Source: Roseimicrobium gellanilyticum (lineage in GTDB: Bacteria; Verrucomicrobiota; Verrucomicrobiia; Verrucomicrobiales; Verrucomicrobiaceae). Taken from it: 64,000 bases of DNA. The notes under the pieces are model-generated. The model had not been told where the DNA came from. It was given only the letters and a program-made list of their open reading frames with translations, and ran no database searches. The number at the start of each line of letters is the position of its first letter. The first letter of the stretch is position 1. The DNA lies in assembly GCF_003315205.1 (NCBI RefSeq), contig NZ_QNRR01000006.1, forward strand, positions 1 to 64,000, given 5' to 3'. Both the position numbers and the translations under genes were made by a program. Positions 9,178 to 17,519 of this stretch are shown piece by piece.

Positions 9178-10149
9178 ATGATGATGAAATCCCTGCTGTC
9201 ACGCACCGCGCTTCTCGCCGCCCCACTCCTCCTCGCAGGTTCCCTTGCCGCTCAACTCACCCCTGCGGGTGTGAGCATCTCCAATCGCAACGGAAACTTC
9301 AATACACCCGGAGGCATATCCTCACTGACCACGCCCGGCACCGGCTTGTCCAAGCCGGATGTGTATGGCGTCAATCAAAAGCCCGGTTCCTGTCCGCAAT
9401 ATCCGTGGAAGACCGGCATCGTGACCACCATCTTTTGGGTGGGTGAACTCGCCACGGAGAAAAATCCGGTGCCGAATACGGCGAGTTCCTGGGATCCGAA
9501 GTGGATGAAGACCTTCGGCGGTTATGACTGTCCTGATGAAGACAAGTCCGTCACGAACTTCAAGCCTGCGAAGTTCACCCCCATGCAGAACCCGTTCTAT
9601 TTCGCGCTGCCCTACAACGACGTGATCGATCACGACACGCACAAGGAAGAAGCGAAAAAAGTCATTCCCTGGTTCAAGGGAACCTTCAAACGCGAAGGCA
9701 GGTCCGTGCTGGAAGATCGCTGGATCGCCATCCGCTTTGGGAGCCGTGTGTGTTATGCCCAGTGGGGGGATTGCGGCCCCTTCGTCACCGATGATGCGGA
9801 CTATGTCTTTGGCAATGCCCGTCCAAAGAACCCCAAGAACAACGGCGCAGGCCTCGATATCTCCCCCGCAGTGCGCGACTACCTGGACTTCAGGAGTGGA
9901 CAGAGTGTCGACTGGAAGTTCGTCGAGGAAGATGACGTGCCTGATGGTCCGTGGAAAACTTGGGGCACGAACAATCCCTTCTCGATGGCCTACCAGAGAA
10001 AGGAACTCGGCAAACTTCCAACAGCCGGTGTCGCAGCTGCCAACGACGCACGGCCTGTGAGCCAATCTGAAATCGATCGCATTCAGGAGCTCCGCCGTCA
10101 GCGCGATCTCTGGTTCCAAAATGGCGGCGCGGCGAAGGCGGGCAAGTAA
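9178..10149 (+). CDS. Hypothetical secreted protein
   Basis: A 323-residue protein with a clear signal peptide (residues 1-~25, MMMKSLLSRTALLAAPLLLAGSLAAQ). Three consecutive ATG codons begin at 9178. The mature part contains 'GVNQKPGSCPQYPWKTGIVTTIFW', 'FYFALPYNDVID' and 'VCYAQWGDCGPFVTDDADYVFG', followed by 'GAGLDISPAVRDYL'. The arrangement of Gly/Pro/Asp-rich segments resembles a conserved exported family I have seen in Verrucomicrobiota and Planctomycetota, possibly with a double-psi-barrel-like core, but the name is not secure. The C-terminus ends in a basic helical tail. A good intrinsic terminator follows at 10183. Confidence 0.8.
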   Translation: MMMKSLLSRTALLAAPLLLAGSLAAQLTPAGVSISNRNGNFNTPGGISSLTTPGTGLSKPDVYGVNQKPGSCPQYPWKTGIVTTIFWVGELATEKNPVPNTASSWDPKWMKTFGGYDCPDEDKSVTNFKPAKFTPMQNPFYFALPYNDVIDHDTHKEEAKKVIPWFKGTFKREGRSVLEDRWIAIRFGSRVCYAQWGDCGPFVTDDADYVFGNARPKNPKNNGAGLDISPAVRDYLDFRSGQSVDWKFVEEDDVPDGPWKTWGTNNPFSMAYQRKELGKLPTAGVAAANDARPVSQSEIDRIQELRRQRDLWFQNGGAAKAGK

Positions 10150-10182
10150 GCCGAAGCCTGGGCCTTCAAACCGTGCAGCGTG

Positions 10183-10211
10183 TGGCGGGTGTTCCAACCC
10201 GCCATTTTTTT
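10183..10211 (+). terminator. Intrinsic terminator
   Basis: An 8-bp perfect stem (TGGCGGGT at 10183-10190, ACCCGCCA at 10197-10204) with a 6-base loop is followed by seven T residues (10205-10211). It lies 34 bases after the stop of the secreted-protein gene. Confidence 0.9.
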
Positions 10212-10269
10212 GCTCACACGCGGAACAGACCCACGGCACCCAGAGCCGCATCAGCCATTCAGCTCCTTC

Positions 10270-11607
10270 TCAAAACTCCACCTTTACACTCGCCTGGAAG
10301 TAGTCCTCATCACCACCTCCCACACTCGTAAGAGAAGAACCCGCCTCATGATGCGTGAAGCCCACGGATAGTTCCGTCGATGAAGTGGCCTGCCACGATA
10401 TGGCCGCATTGTATGCCGTGCCAAGATAGCGTTCACCTCCAGGTGCGGGACCTGCCAGACGTTGCAATGGCGGCCCGTACACGTCGTCCTCCGCACTGAA
10501 CCGCCAGAGGAAGTTCACCCCCATCGTCACTTCCACCTTCGGATGTGGTTTGAGCTTCACCAGTGGGTTGATGTTCCAAAGGTTCGATGGCGAGACGAAG
10601 CCGCCTTCATTGAAGTAGTTGTTCGCCTGGAAGAGCGGATGAAACGTGTGCAAGTCCCCGGAGGCATCGCCGCCGGAAATGAGGTCCCCGCGCAACATCA
10701 AGGTGGGCCGCCAGGGCACGTCGCGAAATACATAACCCACACCCAAGCTCGCGGCGCCTGCGAGGATGTCGCGATCTCCTGTCTCGCCGAACTGGAGGAT
10801 GAATTCCGTGTTATAGACCAGCGGTTCCACCTCACTCCACCAGCGAGTGCCAATGGTGTGACGCAACTCACCTCCTCCCATCTCCGCAAAGATGGAGTCC
10901 TCATCACGCAAGCCTATGTAGTAGAGATCCACATAATGCTCCTTTCCCAGGGGAGATGGCAGGACGGCATACACACTCCAGAAAAGCACCTCATCGGGAT
11001 GCGAACGGTTGTCGAACGCACCGTCCTCGATCTGCACCGGAGACGCGATGAAAGCATCCACCCGGATGCCCGGACTACCACTCAGTGAAACCAGCAACGC
11101 ATCATGAGCGAGCCGCTGATTCGCTCCCTCACGGATGGATAGCAGACGCCCGGAACCATAGTACAATGTCTGCCTTCCACCACGAATCAGCAGCGTGTCG
11201 TCACCTGCATCCGCCAAGGTGTCCTTCCATTCCGCGAAGAGCTGCAGAAAGTCCGGCTTGTCTTCATCCGGCGGTGCCAGTGGATTGCGCTTCCCCCACA
11301 TGCGCCCCCAGGTGAGCTCCGTGACGAGTGCAAAAGTGGACTCATATTCCGCACGCAACATCACTTGGACACGCTGATGCACCCACGCATCGTTGTCGAT
11401 GTCACCCAAGCCAAAGTCCACGCCCCGGTAGGTTTCCTGCATCGTGCGCGCATGACCTTCCACACTGAACTTCCAGTCGTTCAACAACGGCATTGAGCCA
11501 CCACTCGGGATGTCTGCGCGATCATCACGCATTTGTGCGGAAGCGCGAGTCAGCCCAAACGCCATCACCAGCAGGATCAGACCCGCATATGACAGCGCTC
11601 CATTCAT
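10270..11607 (-). CDS. Alginate-export-type outer-membrane beta-barrel channel
   Basis: A 445-residue protein with an N-terminal signal (MNGALSYAGLILLVMAFGLTRASA) and a C-terminal aromatic end (VKVEF) typical of outer-membrane barrels. The body shows alternating hydrophobic residues and many Tyr/Trp/Phe girdle positions. 'ALVTELTWGRMWGKR', 'LIRGGRQTLYYGSGRLLS' and 'RWWSEVEPLVYNTEF' are in the style of the alginate export (Alginate_exp, PF13372) family. The substrate is not necessarily alginate: in this family the name covers diverse channels. It is the last gene of a minus-strand run (YcaC-like, ABM, amidohydrolase, channel) and may deliver that pathway's substrate across the outer membrane. 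Confidence 0.85.
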   Translation of the reverse strand: MNGALSYAGLILLVMAFGLTRASAQMRDDRADIPSGGSMPLLNDWKFSVEGHARTMQETYRGVDFGLGDIDNDAWVHQRVQVMLRAEYESTFALVTELTWGRMWGKRNPLAPPDEDKPDFLQLFAEWKDTLADAGDDTLLIRGGRQTLYYGSGRLLSIREGANQRLAHDALLVSLSGSPGIRVDAFIASPVQIEDGAFDNRSHPDEVLFWSVYAVLPSPLGKEHYVDLYYIGLRDEDSIFAEMGGGELRHTIGTRWWSEVEPLVYNTEFILQFGETGDRDILAGAASLGVGYVFRDVPWRPTLMLRGDLISGGDASGDLHTFHPLFQANNYFNEGGFVSPSNLWNINPLVKLKPHPKVEVTMGVNFLWRFSAEDDVYGPPLQRLAGPAPGGERYLGTAYNAAISWQATSSTELSVGFTHHEAGSSLTSVGGGDEDYFQASVKVEF

Positions 11608-11613
11608 GGAAAC

Positions 11614-11645
11614 AAGGAGGTTAGGGCTTCTGCCTCAACCTCCTT
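11614..11645. repeat. Inverted repeat carrying AAGGAGG / CCTCCTT
   Basis: AAGGAGGTT (11614-11622) and AACCTCCTT (11637-11645) form a 9-bp perfect stem, extended by AGG/CCT around a one-base bulge. It sits directly upstream of the start codon of the outer-membrane channel gene on the minus strand (11607). A 19-base stretch inside it (11616-11634, starting GGAGGTTAGGG) recurs exactly at 28425-28443. Confidence 0.7.
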
Positions 11646-11683
11646 CAGAGAGTGCATTCGCTTCCAGTTCACGAGCCTTGTCA

Positions 11684-13543
11684 CTAGAATGCAAAACAAT
11701 CGCATCCCGAGCCCCAGAAGGATCCAAACGTGCTCGACGCATTCTGATGTGTCTCCACCCTCCGTACGCCACGCAGACTCGTCTTCGCCACATGTCCCTC
11801 CGGCAACGGCACACCCGCACGCACCGCCTTCTTCAAATCGAGTGGTGCACCATATCCACCGAATACCGAAATCGGTGACCACTCTGGCAGCACGGGCAGC
11901 GCCGTCGGCGCATGACCGGAGAAGTCGCCATTGGCATGCACCACTTTGCCACCGAGCACAGTCATCACGGACTCGATCCCCTTGATGACTTCCTCAGGCA
12001 CACTGAAGTAGTCGTCCGTCAGCACCGCGAGATCCGCGAGCTGTCCCACGGCGAGACTGCCTTTCTTGCCGTTCTCCGTGGAGAACCAACTGCTGCCCTG
12101 CGTGTACAGCCGCAAAGCTTCCTCACGTGAGAGACAGTTCTTTTCCGGGTACATGGAGACACCCCCCACCGTCTTGCCCGTAGTAAGCCAGTAGAGAGAG
12201 ACCCACGGATTGTAGCTGGCCACGCGGGTGGCATCCGTGCCCGCACCCACGGGCAGACCCATTTCCAGCATCCGCCTCACGGGAGGCGTGCGCTCTGCTG
12301 CCTGCTTCCCATAGCGCTCGATGAAATACTCACCCTGAAACGCCATACGATGCTGGACGGCCACCCCTCCACTCAGTGCCTTCACGCGTTCCAGGTTTCT
12401 GTCCGAGATCGTTTCACAATGGTCGAAGAACCAATGCACGCCATCGAAAGGCGTTTCGCGGTTCACCTCCTCAAAGACATTCAGGAAACGCGTGATGCTC
12501 TCGTCATAAGTTGCATGCAGGCGGAAGGGCCACTTGTTTGCCGCCAGTAGTGAGACCACCTCTTTGAGCTCGCTCTCCAGTGTGGGCGCCAGGTCGGGCC
12601 TCGGCTCCAGAAAGTCCTCAAAATCCGCCGCAGAGAACACCAGCATTTCACCCGCACCATTGCAGCGGAAATAGTCATCCCCCACTCCGGGACCGGTCAT
12701 CTTGATCCACCGGGCAAAGTCCGCCTTCTCTTCCTTGGGCTTTTGCGTGAAGAGGTTGTAGGCGATCCGCAAGGTCAACTCACCGCGTTTGTGCAGTTCG
12801 TCGATGACCCCGTAGTCTTCCGGATAATTCTGATAGCCCCCGCCTGCATCGATGATGCTGGTGAGCCCGAGCCGGTTGAGCTCGCGCATGAAGTGACGCG
12901 TGGAGTTGACCTGATGCTCCGGCGGGAGTTTCGGACCCTTCGCAAGAGTGGAATACAGGATGGTCGCATTGGGCCGCGCGATGAGCAGGCCCGTAGGATT
13001 GCCGGCCGAGTCGCGCTGGATCTCACCTCCAGGCGGATTCGGCGTATCGCGCGTGTATCCACACGCTTTCAGTGCCGCCTTGTTCAGCAGGGCGCGGCAG
13101 TAGAGATGCAGAATAAAAACGGGAGTGTCCGGTGCGGCTTCGTTGATCTCGTCCAGGGTCGGCATGCGCCGCTCGGCAAACTGAAACTCACTCCACCCTC
13201 CCACAACGCGCACCCACTGCCCCGGTGGTGTGCGCTGAGCCTGGGCCTTCAGCATGCGCAATCCATCCGCCAGCGAGGGCACGCCGTCCCAGCGCAACTC
13301 CATGTTGTAGTTCAACCCACCTCGAATGACATGCAGGTGGGAGTCATTCAAGCCAGGGATGACTCGCCTGCCCTTCAGATCGATGACTTTCGTCTGATGA
13401 TTGGTCGCGAAGTCGCCGGCATTGTCGAGCCCGATGACGCGACCGTCCTTGATGACCACCTCACGCGCCTCGGGCTTGGCCGCATCCAGCGTGGTGATAC
13501 GTCCATTGGTGAGAATCAGATCCGGAATGATGGAAGCACTCAT
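11684..13543 (-). CDS. Amidohydrolase family protein (YtcJ-like)
   Basis: A 619-residue cytoplasmic hydrolase of the amidohydrolase superfamily, YtcJ branch. Landmarks: 'DLILTNGRITTLD' (N-terminal beta-sandwich), 'RRVIPGLNDSHLHVIRGG' with the HLH metal motif, the 'FRLHATYDESI' segment, 'HWFFDHCETISD' (metal-binding His), and 'GLPVGAGTDATRVASYNPW' with the catalytic Asp. The tail ends 'GCDCFAF', the Cys-x-Cys aromatic end seen in related proteins. I chose ATG 13543 because MSASIIPDLILTN starts the first domain. The substrate is unknown. Probably in one transcript with the ABM and YcaC-like genes upstream and the channel downstream. Confidence 0.9.
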   Translation of the reverse strand: MSASIIPDLILTNGRITTLDAAKPEAREVVIKDGRVIGLDNAGDFATNHQTKVIDLKGRRVIPGLNDSHLHVIRGGLNYNMELRWDGVPSLADGLRMLKAQAQRTPPGQWVRVVGGWSEFQFAERRMPTLDEINEAAPDTPVFILHLYCRALLNKAALKACGYTRDTPNPPGGEIQRDSAGNPTGLLIARPNATILYSTLAKGPKLPPEHQVNSTRHFMRELNRLGLTSIIDAGGGYQNYPEDYGVIDELHKRGELTLRIAYNLFTQKPKEEKADFARWIKMTGPGVGDDYFRCNGAGEMLVFSAADFEDFLEPRPDLAPTLESELKEVVSLLAANKWPFRLHATYDESITRFLNVFEEVNRETPFDGVHWFFDHCETISDRNLERVKALSGGVAVQHRMAFQGEYFIERYGKQAAERTPPVRRMLEMGLPVGAGTDATRVASYNPWVSLYWLTTGKTVGGVSMYPEKNCLSREEALRLYTQGSSWFSTENGKKGSLAVGQLADLAVLTDDYFSVPEEVIKGIESVMTVLGGKVVHANGDFSGHAPTALPVLPEWSPISVFGGYGAPLDLKKAVRAGVPLPEGHVAKTSLRGVRRVETHQNASSTFGSFWGSGCDCFAF

Positions 13544-13601
13544 GTGATGATGTATCAAGGTACACTGTATTCTATGAACTGGCCCGGCTTGCACCGCCCC
13601 T

Positions 13602-14138
13602 TCAGGGGTGAAGCCAGCGGCGTGCGAGCTTCACGAGCTGGGGCATGGCGACCCACGTGAGCGTGGCGGTGATGCCCGCGGAGATGACCCCCGCGCGCAG
13701 GAGATGCGGCAGGGAGCCGATGAACGGGAGGAAAAGGGCTGGAATGATCATGCTCACCGGCCACACGGCGCTCCAGGTAAGCAGGGCCATTTTCCACCGA
13801 GGTGGATGCTGACCGCTCCCCGGGTCGCGAAACCAAGCCTCGAGTCCATGCAGGTCACGGCAGGTCGGTTCGCCTTCCACCATGTGACGCACCTGGTCCT
13901 GCCATTTCTGGTAGAGGGGTGATTGATAGAAGGCTTCGCGCGCCTCGCGATTCGAGAAGGTGCGCAGGATGCCGTACTCCAGTGACCCGGAACCCGGCGC
14001 CGGATAGAGGAATTGCACCCCTCTGGTCCCCGGAGCCTCGAGCGAGTCGCGGGCGAATTCCGCCAGCGCCTTTTCAAACGCACTGACGTGCTCCTTCCGG
14101 ACTCGTCGCGTGATGGCGACATGTACAACTTCGTCCAT
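13602..14138 (-). CDS. Antibiotic biosynthesis monooxygenase (ABM) domain protein with C-terminal membrane tail
   Basis: A 178-residue protein. Residues ~5-100 form an ABM ferredoxin-like domain ('VHVAITRRVRKEHVSAFEKAL', 'YGILRTFSNREAREAFY', 'SPLYQKWQDQVRHM'). Residues ~115-170 contain two hydrophobic helices after a basic PPRWKMALL segment, so the protein is probably anchored in the inner membrane with the ABM domain in the cytoplasm. This ABM-plus-two-helix architecture recurs in bacteria; the reaction is unknown, since many ABM domains act as small dimeric oxygenases or isomerases without cofactor. It lies 41 bases from the YcaC-like gene, on the same strand. Confidence 0.88.
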   Translation of the reverse strand: MDEVVHVAITRRVRKEHVSAFEKALAEFARDSLEAPGTRGVQFLYPAPGSGSLEYGILRTFSNREAREAFYQSPLYQKWQDQVRHMVEGEPTCRDLHGLEAWFRDPGSGQHPPRWKMALLTWSAVWPVSMIIPALFLPFIGSLPHLLRAGVISAGITATLTWVAMPQLVKLARRWLHP

Positions 14139-14179
14139 GCTCGTACGGCTTCCTGGTCTTGGGGGATGAAGGTGGTGGT

Positions 14180-14857
14180 TTAGTGGCCTGCCTTCTTCGG
14201 CACCACCTGGGGTTTGATCGCTGACTGCGGGGCCTTGTGCACCATGGTGTAGGCATACTCCACGCCCACACCATACGCGCCGCCCTGGCCTTTGATGAGG
14301 CCCATGAGATTGTTGTAGTGCTCGCGCTTCGCCCAGTCACGCTGCCACTCCAGCAGGGCAGGAATGGTGGTCACTCGCACCGCTCCGGCCTGCACCATGC
14401 GGGAAAGCGCCGCGTCATGCGCCGCCTGCGAAGTGGCGCCGCAGCAGTCCTCCACCACGTAGATGTTGTAGCCAGCGCCCAGCATCTCAATCGTGGGCCA
14501 GGTCACACACACCTCCGTCCACAGACCGGTCATGAGGATGTTCTTCCGCCCGGTCGCCTCGATGGCTTTGCGGAAACCCTCATCATCCCACGAGTTCATC
14601 GAAGTGCGTTCCACCACGGCTTGACCAGGGAAGACGTCCAGTAGCTGTGGCCAGACATAGCCACTGAAGGATTCCGTCTCCACCGCAGTGAGCACGGCGG
14701 GCACATTGAACTCCTTGGCCACCTTCGCCAGCAGCGTGACGTTGTTGATGAGTGTGGCGCGATCAATGTTCGCGACACCGAAGGTCATCTGCGGCTGGTG
14801 ATCGATGAACACAACCGCACTGTCTTCAGGGGTATAAAGTTTGTGGTAGGGACTCAT
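14180..14857 (-). CDS. YcaC-like isochorismatase-family hydrolase
   Basis: A 225-residue cysteine hydrolase fold. Visible: 'SAVVFIDHQPQMTFGV' (catalytic Asp in the first strand), 'TAVETESFSGYVWPQL', 'NILMTGLWTEVCVTWP' with the nucleophile Cys in TEVCV, and 'VVEDCCGATSQAAHDAALSRM'. This matches the YcaC branch of isochorismatase-like hydrolases, whose physiological substrate is not established. It is likely the first gene of the minus-strand run ending with the channel at 10270; the NarL-type response regulator gene lies upstream past an inverted repeat. Confidence 0.92.
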   Translation of the reverse strand: MSPYHKLYTPEDSAVVFIDHQPQMTFGVANIDRATLINNVTLLAKVAKEFNVPAVLTAVETESFSGYVWPQLLDVFPGQAVVERTSMNSWDDEGFRKAIEATGRKNILMTGLWTEVCVTWPTIEMLGAGYNIYVVEDCCGATSQAAHDAALSRMVQAGAVRVTTIPALLEWQRDWAKREHYNNLMGLIKGQGGAYGVGVEYAYTMVHKAPQSAIKPQVVPKKAGH

Positions 14858-15043
14858 GGCAATGACTTCGGGGGTGAAGAGATGGGTGGGTGAATGAATG
14901 ACTCAGTGAGTGAGATCCCGGAAACTTCGTCCAGCATCGTGCTCAAGGGTGTCACGTTTCTAGAGCCACCGCCACGCTGCGTGGGAATGGTATTCCCTTT
15001 GCCCAAAGGGATGAGGAGGCTCTCATCCTTTTGGATGAGTCGA

Positions 15044-15160
15044 TGGTGGTCCGTCCACTCTGTGTGCGGTCACGCCTGCACGGCCCTTGTTCTGCCAGGA
15101 ACCCTCACCCTTCAGCGGGCAACACCCTCCTGACCGCACAACGGAGTGTGCGGACCACCA
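15044..15160. repeat. Long imperfect inverted repeat between ycaC-like gene and response regulator
   Basis: Arm 1 at 15044-15072 (TGGTGGTCCGTCC...TGCGGTCA) and arm 2 at 15131-15160 (TGACCGCACA...GGACCACCA) are imperfect reverse complements of about 29 bases, separated by 58 bases. The rest of the 303-base gap (14858-15160) shows only a degenerate open frame on the plus strand (about 14894-15133) that I do not regard as a gene. No T-run follows either arm. Confidence 0.75.
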
Positions 15161-15829
15161 CTACAACTTCACCAATCCCCGCTGACTGGCCGTGGCAATA
15201 GCCTCCGTGCGGCTCAGCACATCCAGCTTGGAGAACACACTGCGCAGGTGTGTCTTCACCGTGGGCTCACTGATGAAGAGTTTGGTGGCAATCTCCTTGT
15301 TGCTGTAACCCTGCGCCAGGAGTTGCAGCACCTCCAGCTCACGTGGAGTCAGCGGATCACTGCTCACGCCTGCCGCCAGCTTCGCCACTACCGAGGGCGC
15401 GAGACACGTCTCGCCCCGATGCACACGGCGGATGGTGTCCACCAGTTCCTCACGTGGACAGTCCTTGAGCAAATACGCTTTCGCACCGGCACGTACCGCG
15501 CGGTAGACTTCATTGTCTGTATCCACCGTGGTCAGCACGACGATGCGCGCATTGCCGTCCAGCCTGCGGATGGCCTCAATGACCTCCACCCCATCCATCT
15601 GTGGCATGCGGATGTCCACCAAGACCACGTCCGGGCGGTGAATCTTCCACAGGTCCACCGCATGATGCCCCGTGGACGCCTCCGCCACCACGCTCATGTC
15701 CTCCTGCCTGCCAAGGATGGCCGTGAGTCCTTCCAGCACCGTCACATGATCATCCACCACGAGCACGCGAAGTTTTTCGCGCCTGGAAGCTGAGGGTTTG
15801 GATGCATGCATGGCAGTGTCACCCTTCAC
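15161..15829 (-). CDS. NarL/FixJ-type response regulator
   Basis: A 222-residue cytoplasmic regulator. An N-terminal receiver domain shows 'LRVLVVDDHVTVLEGL', phospho-acceptor Asp72 in 'VLVDIRMP', Thr at 'VVLTTVDTD' and Lys122 in 'YLLKD'. The C-terminal LuxR helix-turn-helix is at about residues 160-220 ('LTPRELEVLQLLAQGYSNKEIATKL...VKTHLRSVFSKL'). The start is GTG at 15829, overlapping by one base the TAG stop of the histidine kinase, so translation is probably coupled. An ATG at 15811 is an alternative. It acts with the adjacent kinase; the target genes are unknown, but the ycaC-like/amidohydrolase run lies downstream on the same strand. Confidence 0.93.
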   Translation of the reverse strand: MKGDTAMHASKPSASRREKLRVLVVDDHVTVLEGLTAILGRQEDMSVVAEASTGHHAVDLWKIHRPDVVLVDIRMPQMDGVEVIEAIRRLDGNARIVVLTTVDTDNEVYRAVRAGAKAYLLKDCPREELVDTIRRVHRGETCLAPSVVAKLAAGVSSDPLTPRELEVLQLLAQGYSNKEIATKLFISEPTVKTHLRSVFSKLDVLSRTEAIATASQRGLVKL

Positions 15830-17466
15830 TACGATTGCATTTCGCTTTCTGACTTCTCCATGGGAATACAGATACCGATGGACGTGCCACGACGCGCCTT
15901 GCTGCGGATATGAATTCTGCCTCCCATGGTCTCCACCCGTTCACGAATGCCTATGAGGCCAAAACCATCGTGGCCTTCGGCCGTGTTGAAGCCCCGGCCG
16001 TTGTCATGCAGTTGCAAACGCAGACGCTCCGGTGTGTAGCTGAGTCTCGCGTGAAAATTCGTGGCCTGAGCATGGCGCAGCGTATTGGTCAGCACCTCCT
16101 GCACCATGCGCAGCAGGTTGTCCTCCCAGCGCGGACGCATCTCCCAGGGCGTGCCGCGCAGTTCGAATCTCGCGTGGAGTGGCGAGCCTTCCGTCATGCT
16201 CTTGAAGAGGCGTACCAGTGCATCGCAGAGAGACTGCTGCTCCAGCGCCTGGGACCGCATGCCGTGGACGGATCGCCTGGCCTCACGCAAACTTTCGCGC
16301 GCCAGTTCCCGCGCCCTCTTGAGATGCTGCTGCACCGCCTCAGGAAGTTGACGCGCGGAGGCATCTTCCGCGGCCTCCAATTGCACCAGCACCCCGGTGA
16401 TGCCTTGGGAAAGCGTGTCATGCAGCTCACGCGCCATGCGGTTTCGTTCCGCTACCACGGCGAGCCTGCGACTCTCCTGACTCAGCCTCATGATCTGCAT
16501 GGCCAGCATCGCCTGGTTCGCCAACGCTGTTGCCAGCTCGATTTCATCGCAATGAAAGTCGGGCTCCTTGCTGAAGCGGATGCTTAGGAATCCCTTCACG
16601 GCTCCTGCCACGAACATGGGAACAGAGAGCGTGGACTTGACGCCCTTGCTCTTCAATCGCTCCATGAGCAGCGGCACCTTCTGGTCTGCCACCACCTGCG
16701 AGCGCCAGTCATACCAGGGTGTGTTGGTGCCATCGAGCGTGCGGACTTGGGCTCCGCCATTCTCGAACTTGCCAGCCACACAATGCCAGCCATGAGAGAA
16801 GAACTCCGTCCAAACCGGATGCGATTCGCTTCCCGCAGGCGGTTGCATGATGCTCGCCCCTTCCGGCGCGGGATTCATCTCCAGCCGGCCATCCTCGCAA
16901 TTGCCCACCAGTTCCACCCTGCCGGTGGCCGGATTCATTTCCCACACGCCAATGCTGTGTGCACCCAGGCGCTCTCCAATCGTGCGCAGCACATGTTCCA
17001 GTAGGCAATCGGGATTCGACTCCCGCGCCAGCGCGGCCAGTGTCTGGGTCAGGGCCTCCGTTTGTCCTCGCGCCAGGTGCTTGGAGTAGCGCAGCTCCTC
17101 CACATCCGTGTTGGTTCCATACCACTTGATGAGCGCGCCTGACGCATGGTGCAGGGGCACCCCGCGGAAGAGGAACCACCGGTAAACGCCATCGTGCCTG
17201 CGCAAGCGCGCCTCATGCTCCCCCGCCACCCCCGCGGTGAGGATGGACTGCCAGTAGGCCACGAGGCCCGCAAGATCCTCTGGATGGATGGCTTGCTGCC
17301 AGCCCCAGCCACTCGCCTCTTTCAACGAGAGGCCGGTATACTCCAGCCATTGCCGGTTCAGGTAGTCGATGTGCCCGTCCGGCAACGCACTCCATACCAG
17401 CGCCGGGATGGTATCGATGACCACGCGCAGGTCTTCTTGCGGGGAGGTCAGAATATCCAGAATCAT
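15829..17466 (-). CDS. Soluble PAS-GAF sensor histidine kinase (HisKA_3 type)
   Basis: A 545-residue kinase. PAS domain at ~10-125 ('VVIDTIPALVWSALPDGHIDYLNRQW', then 'WYGTNTDVEE'), GAF-like domain at ~140-315, HisKA_3 dimerisation helix with phospho-acceptor His349 ('RNRMARELHDTLSQGITGVL'), and an HATPase at ~400-540 with 'RMVQEVLTNTLRHAQA', 'LQLHDNGRGFN' and 'GFGLIGIRERVETMGG'. There is no transmembrane segment, so it should sense a cytoplasmic or diffusible signal through the PAS/GAF module. It pairs with the response regulator that follows with a one-base overlap. The ligand is not predictable. Confidence 0.93.
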   Translation of the reverse strand: MILDILTSPQEDLRVVIDTIPALVWSALPDGHIDYLNRQWLEYTGLSLKEASGWGWQQAIHPEDLAGLVAYWQSILTAGVAGEHEARLRRHDGVYRWFLFRGVPLHHASGALIKWYGTNTDVEELRYSKHLARGQTEALTQTLAALARESNPDCLLEHVLRTIGERLGAHSIGVWEMNPATGRVELVGNCEDGRLEMNPAPEGASIMQPPAGSESHPVWTEFFSHGWHCVAGKFENGGAQVRTLDGTNTPWYDWRSQVVADQKVPLLMERLKSKGVKSTLSVPMFVAGAVKGFLSIRFSKEPDFHCDEIELATALANQAMLAMQIMRLSQESRRLAVVAERNRMARELHDTLSQGITGVLVQLEAAEDASARQLPEAVQQHLKRARELARESLREARRSVHGMRSQALEQQSLCDALVRLFKSMTEGSPLHARFELRGTPWEMRPRWEDNLLRMVQEVLTNTLRHAQATNFHARLSYTPERLRLQLHDNGRGFNTAEGHDGFGLIGIRERVETMGGRIHIRSKARRGTSIGICIPMEKSESEMQS

Positions 17467-17519
17467 GGCGCACCCGTAGTCTAGCGGACGACCGCGGCCT
17501 CTGCGAGTGGATTCCCCAG

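Noticed and set aside
14894-15133. 79-codon plus-strand frame in the gap before the response regulator
   Set aside because: Runs through one arm of the inverted repeat, with no protein-like composition.
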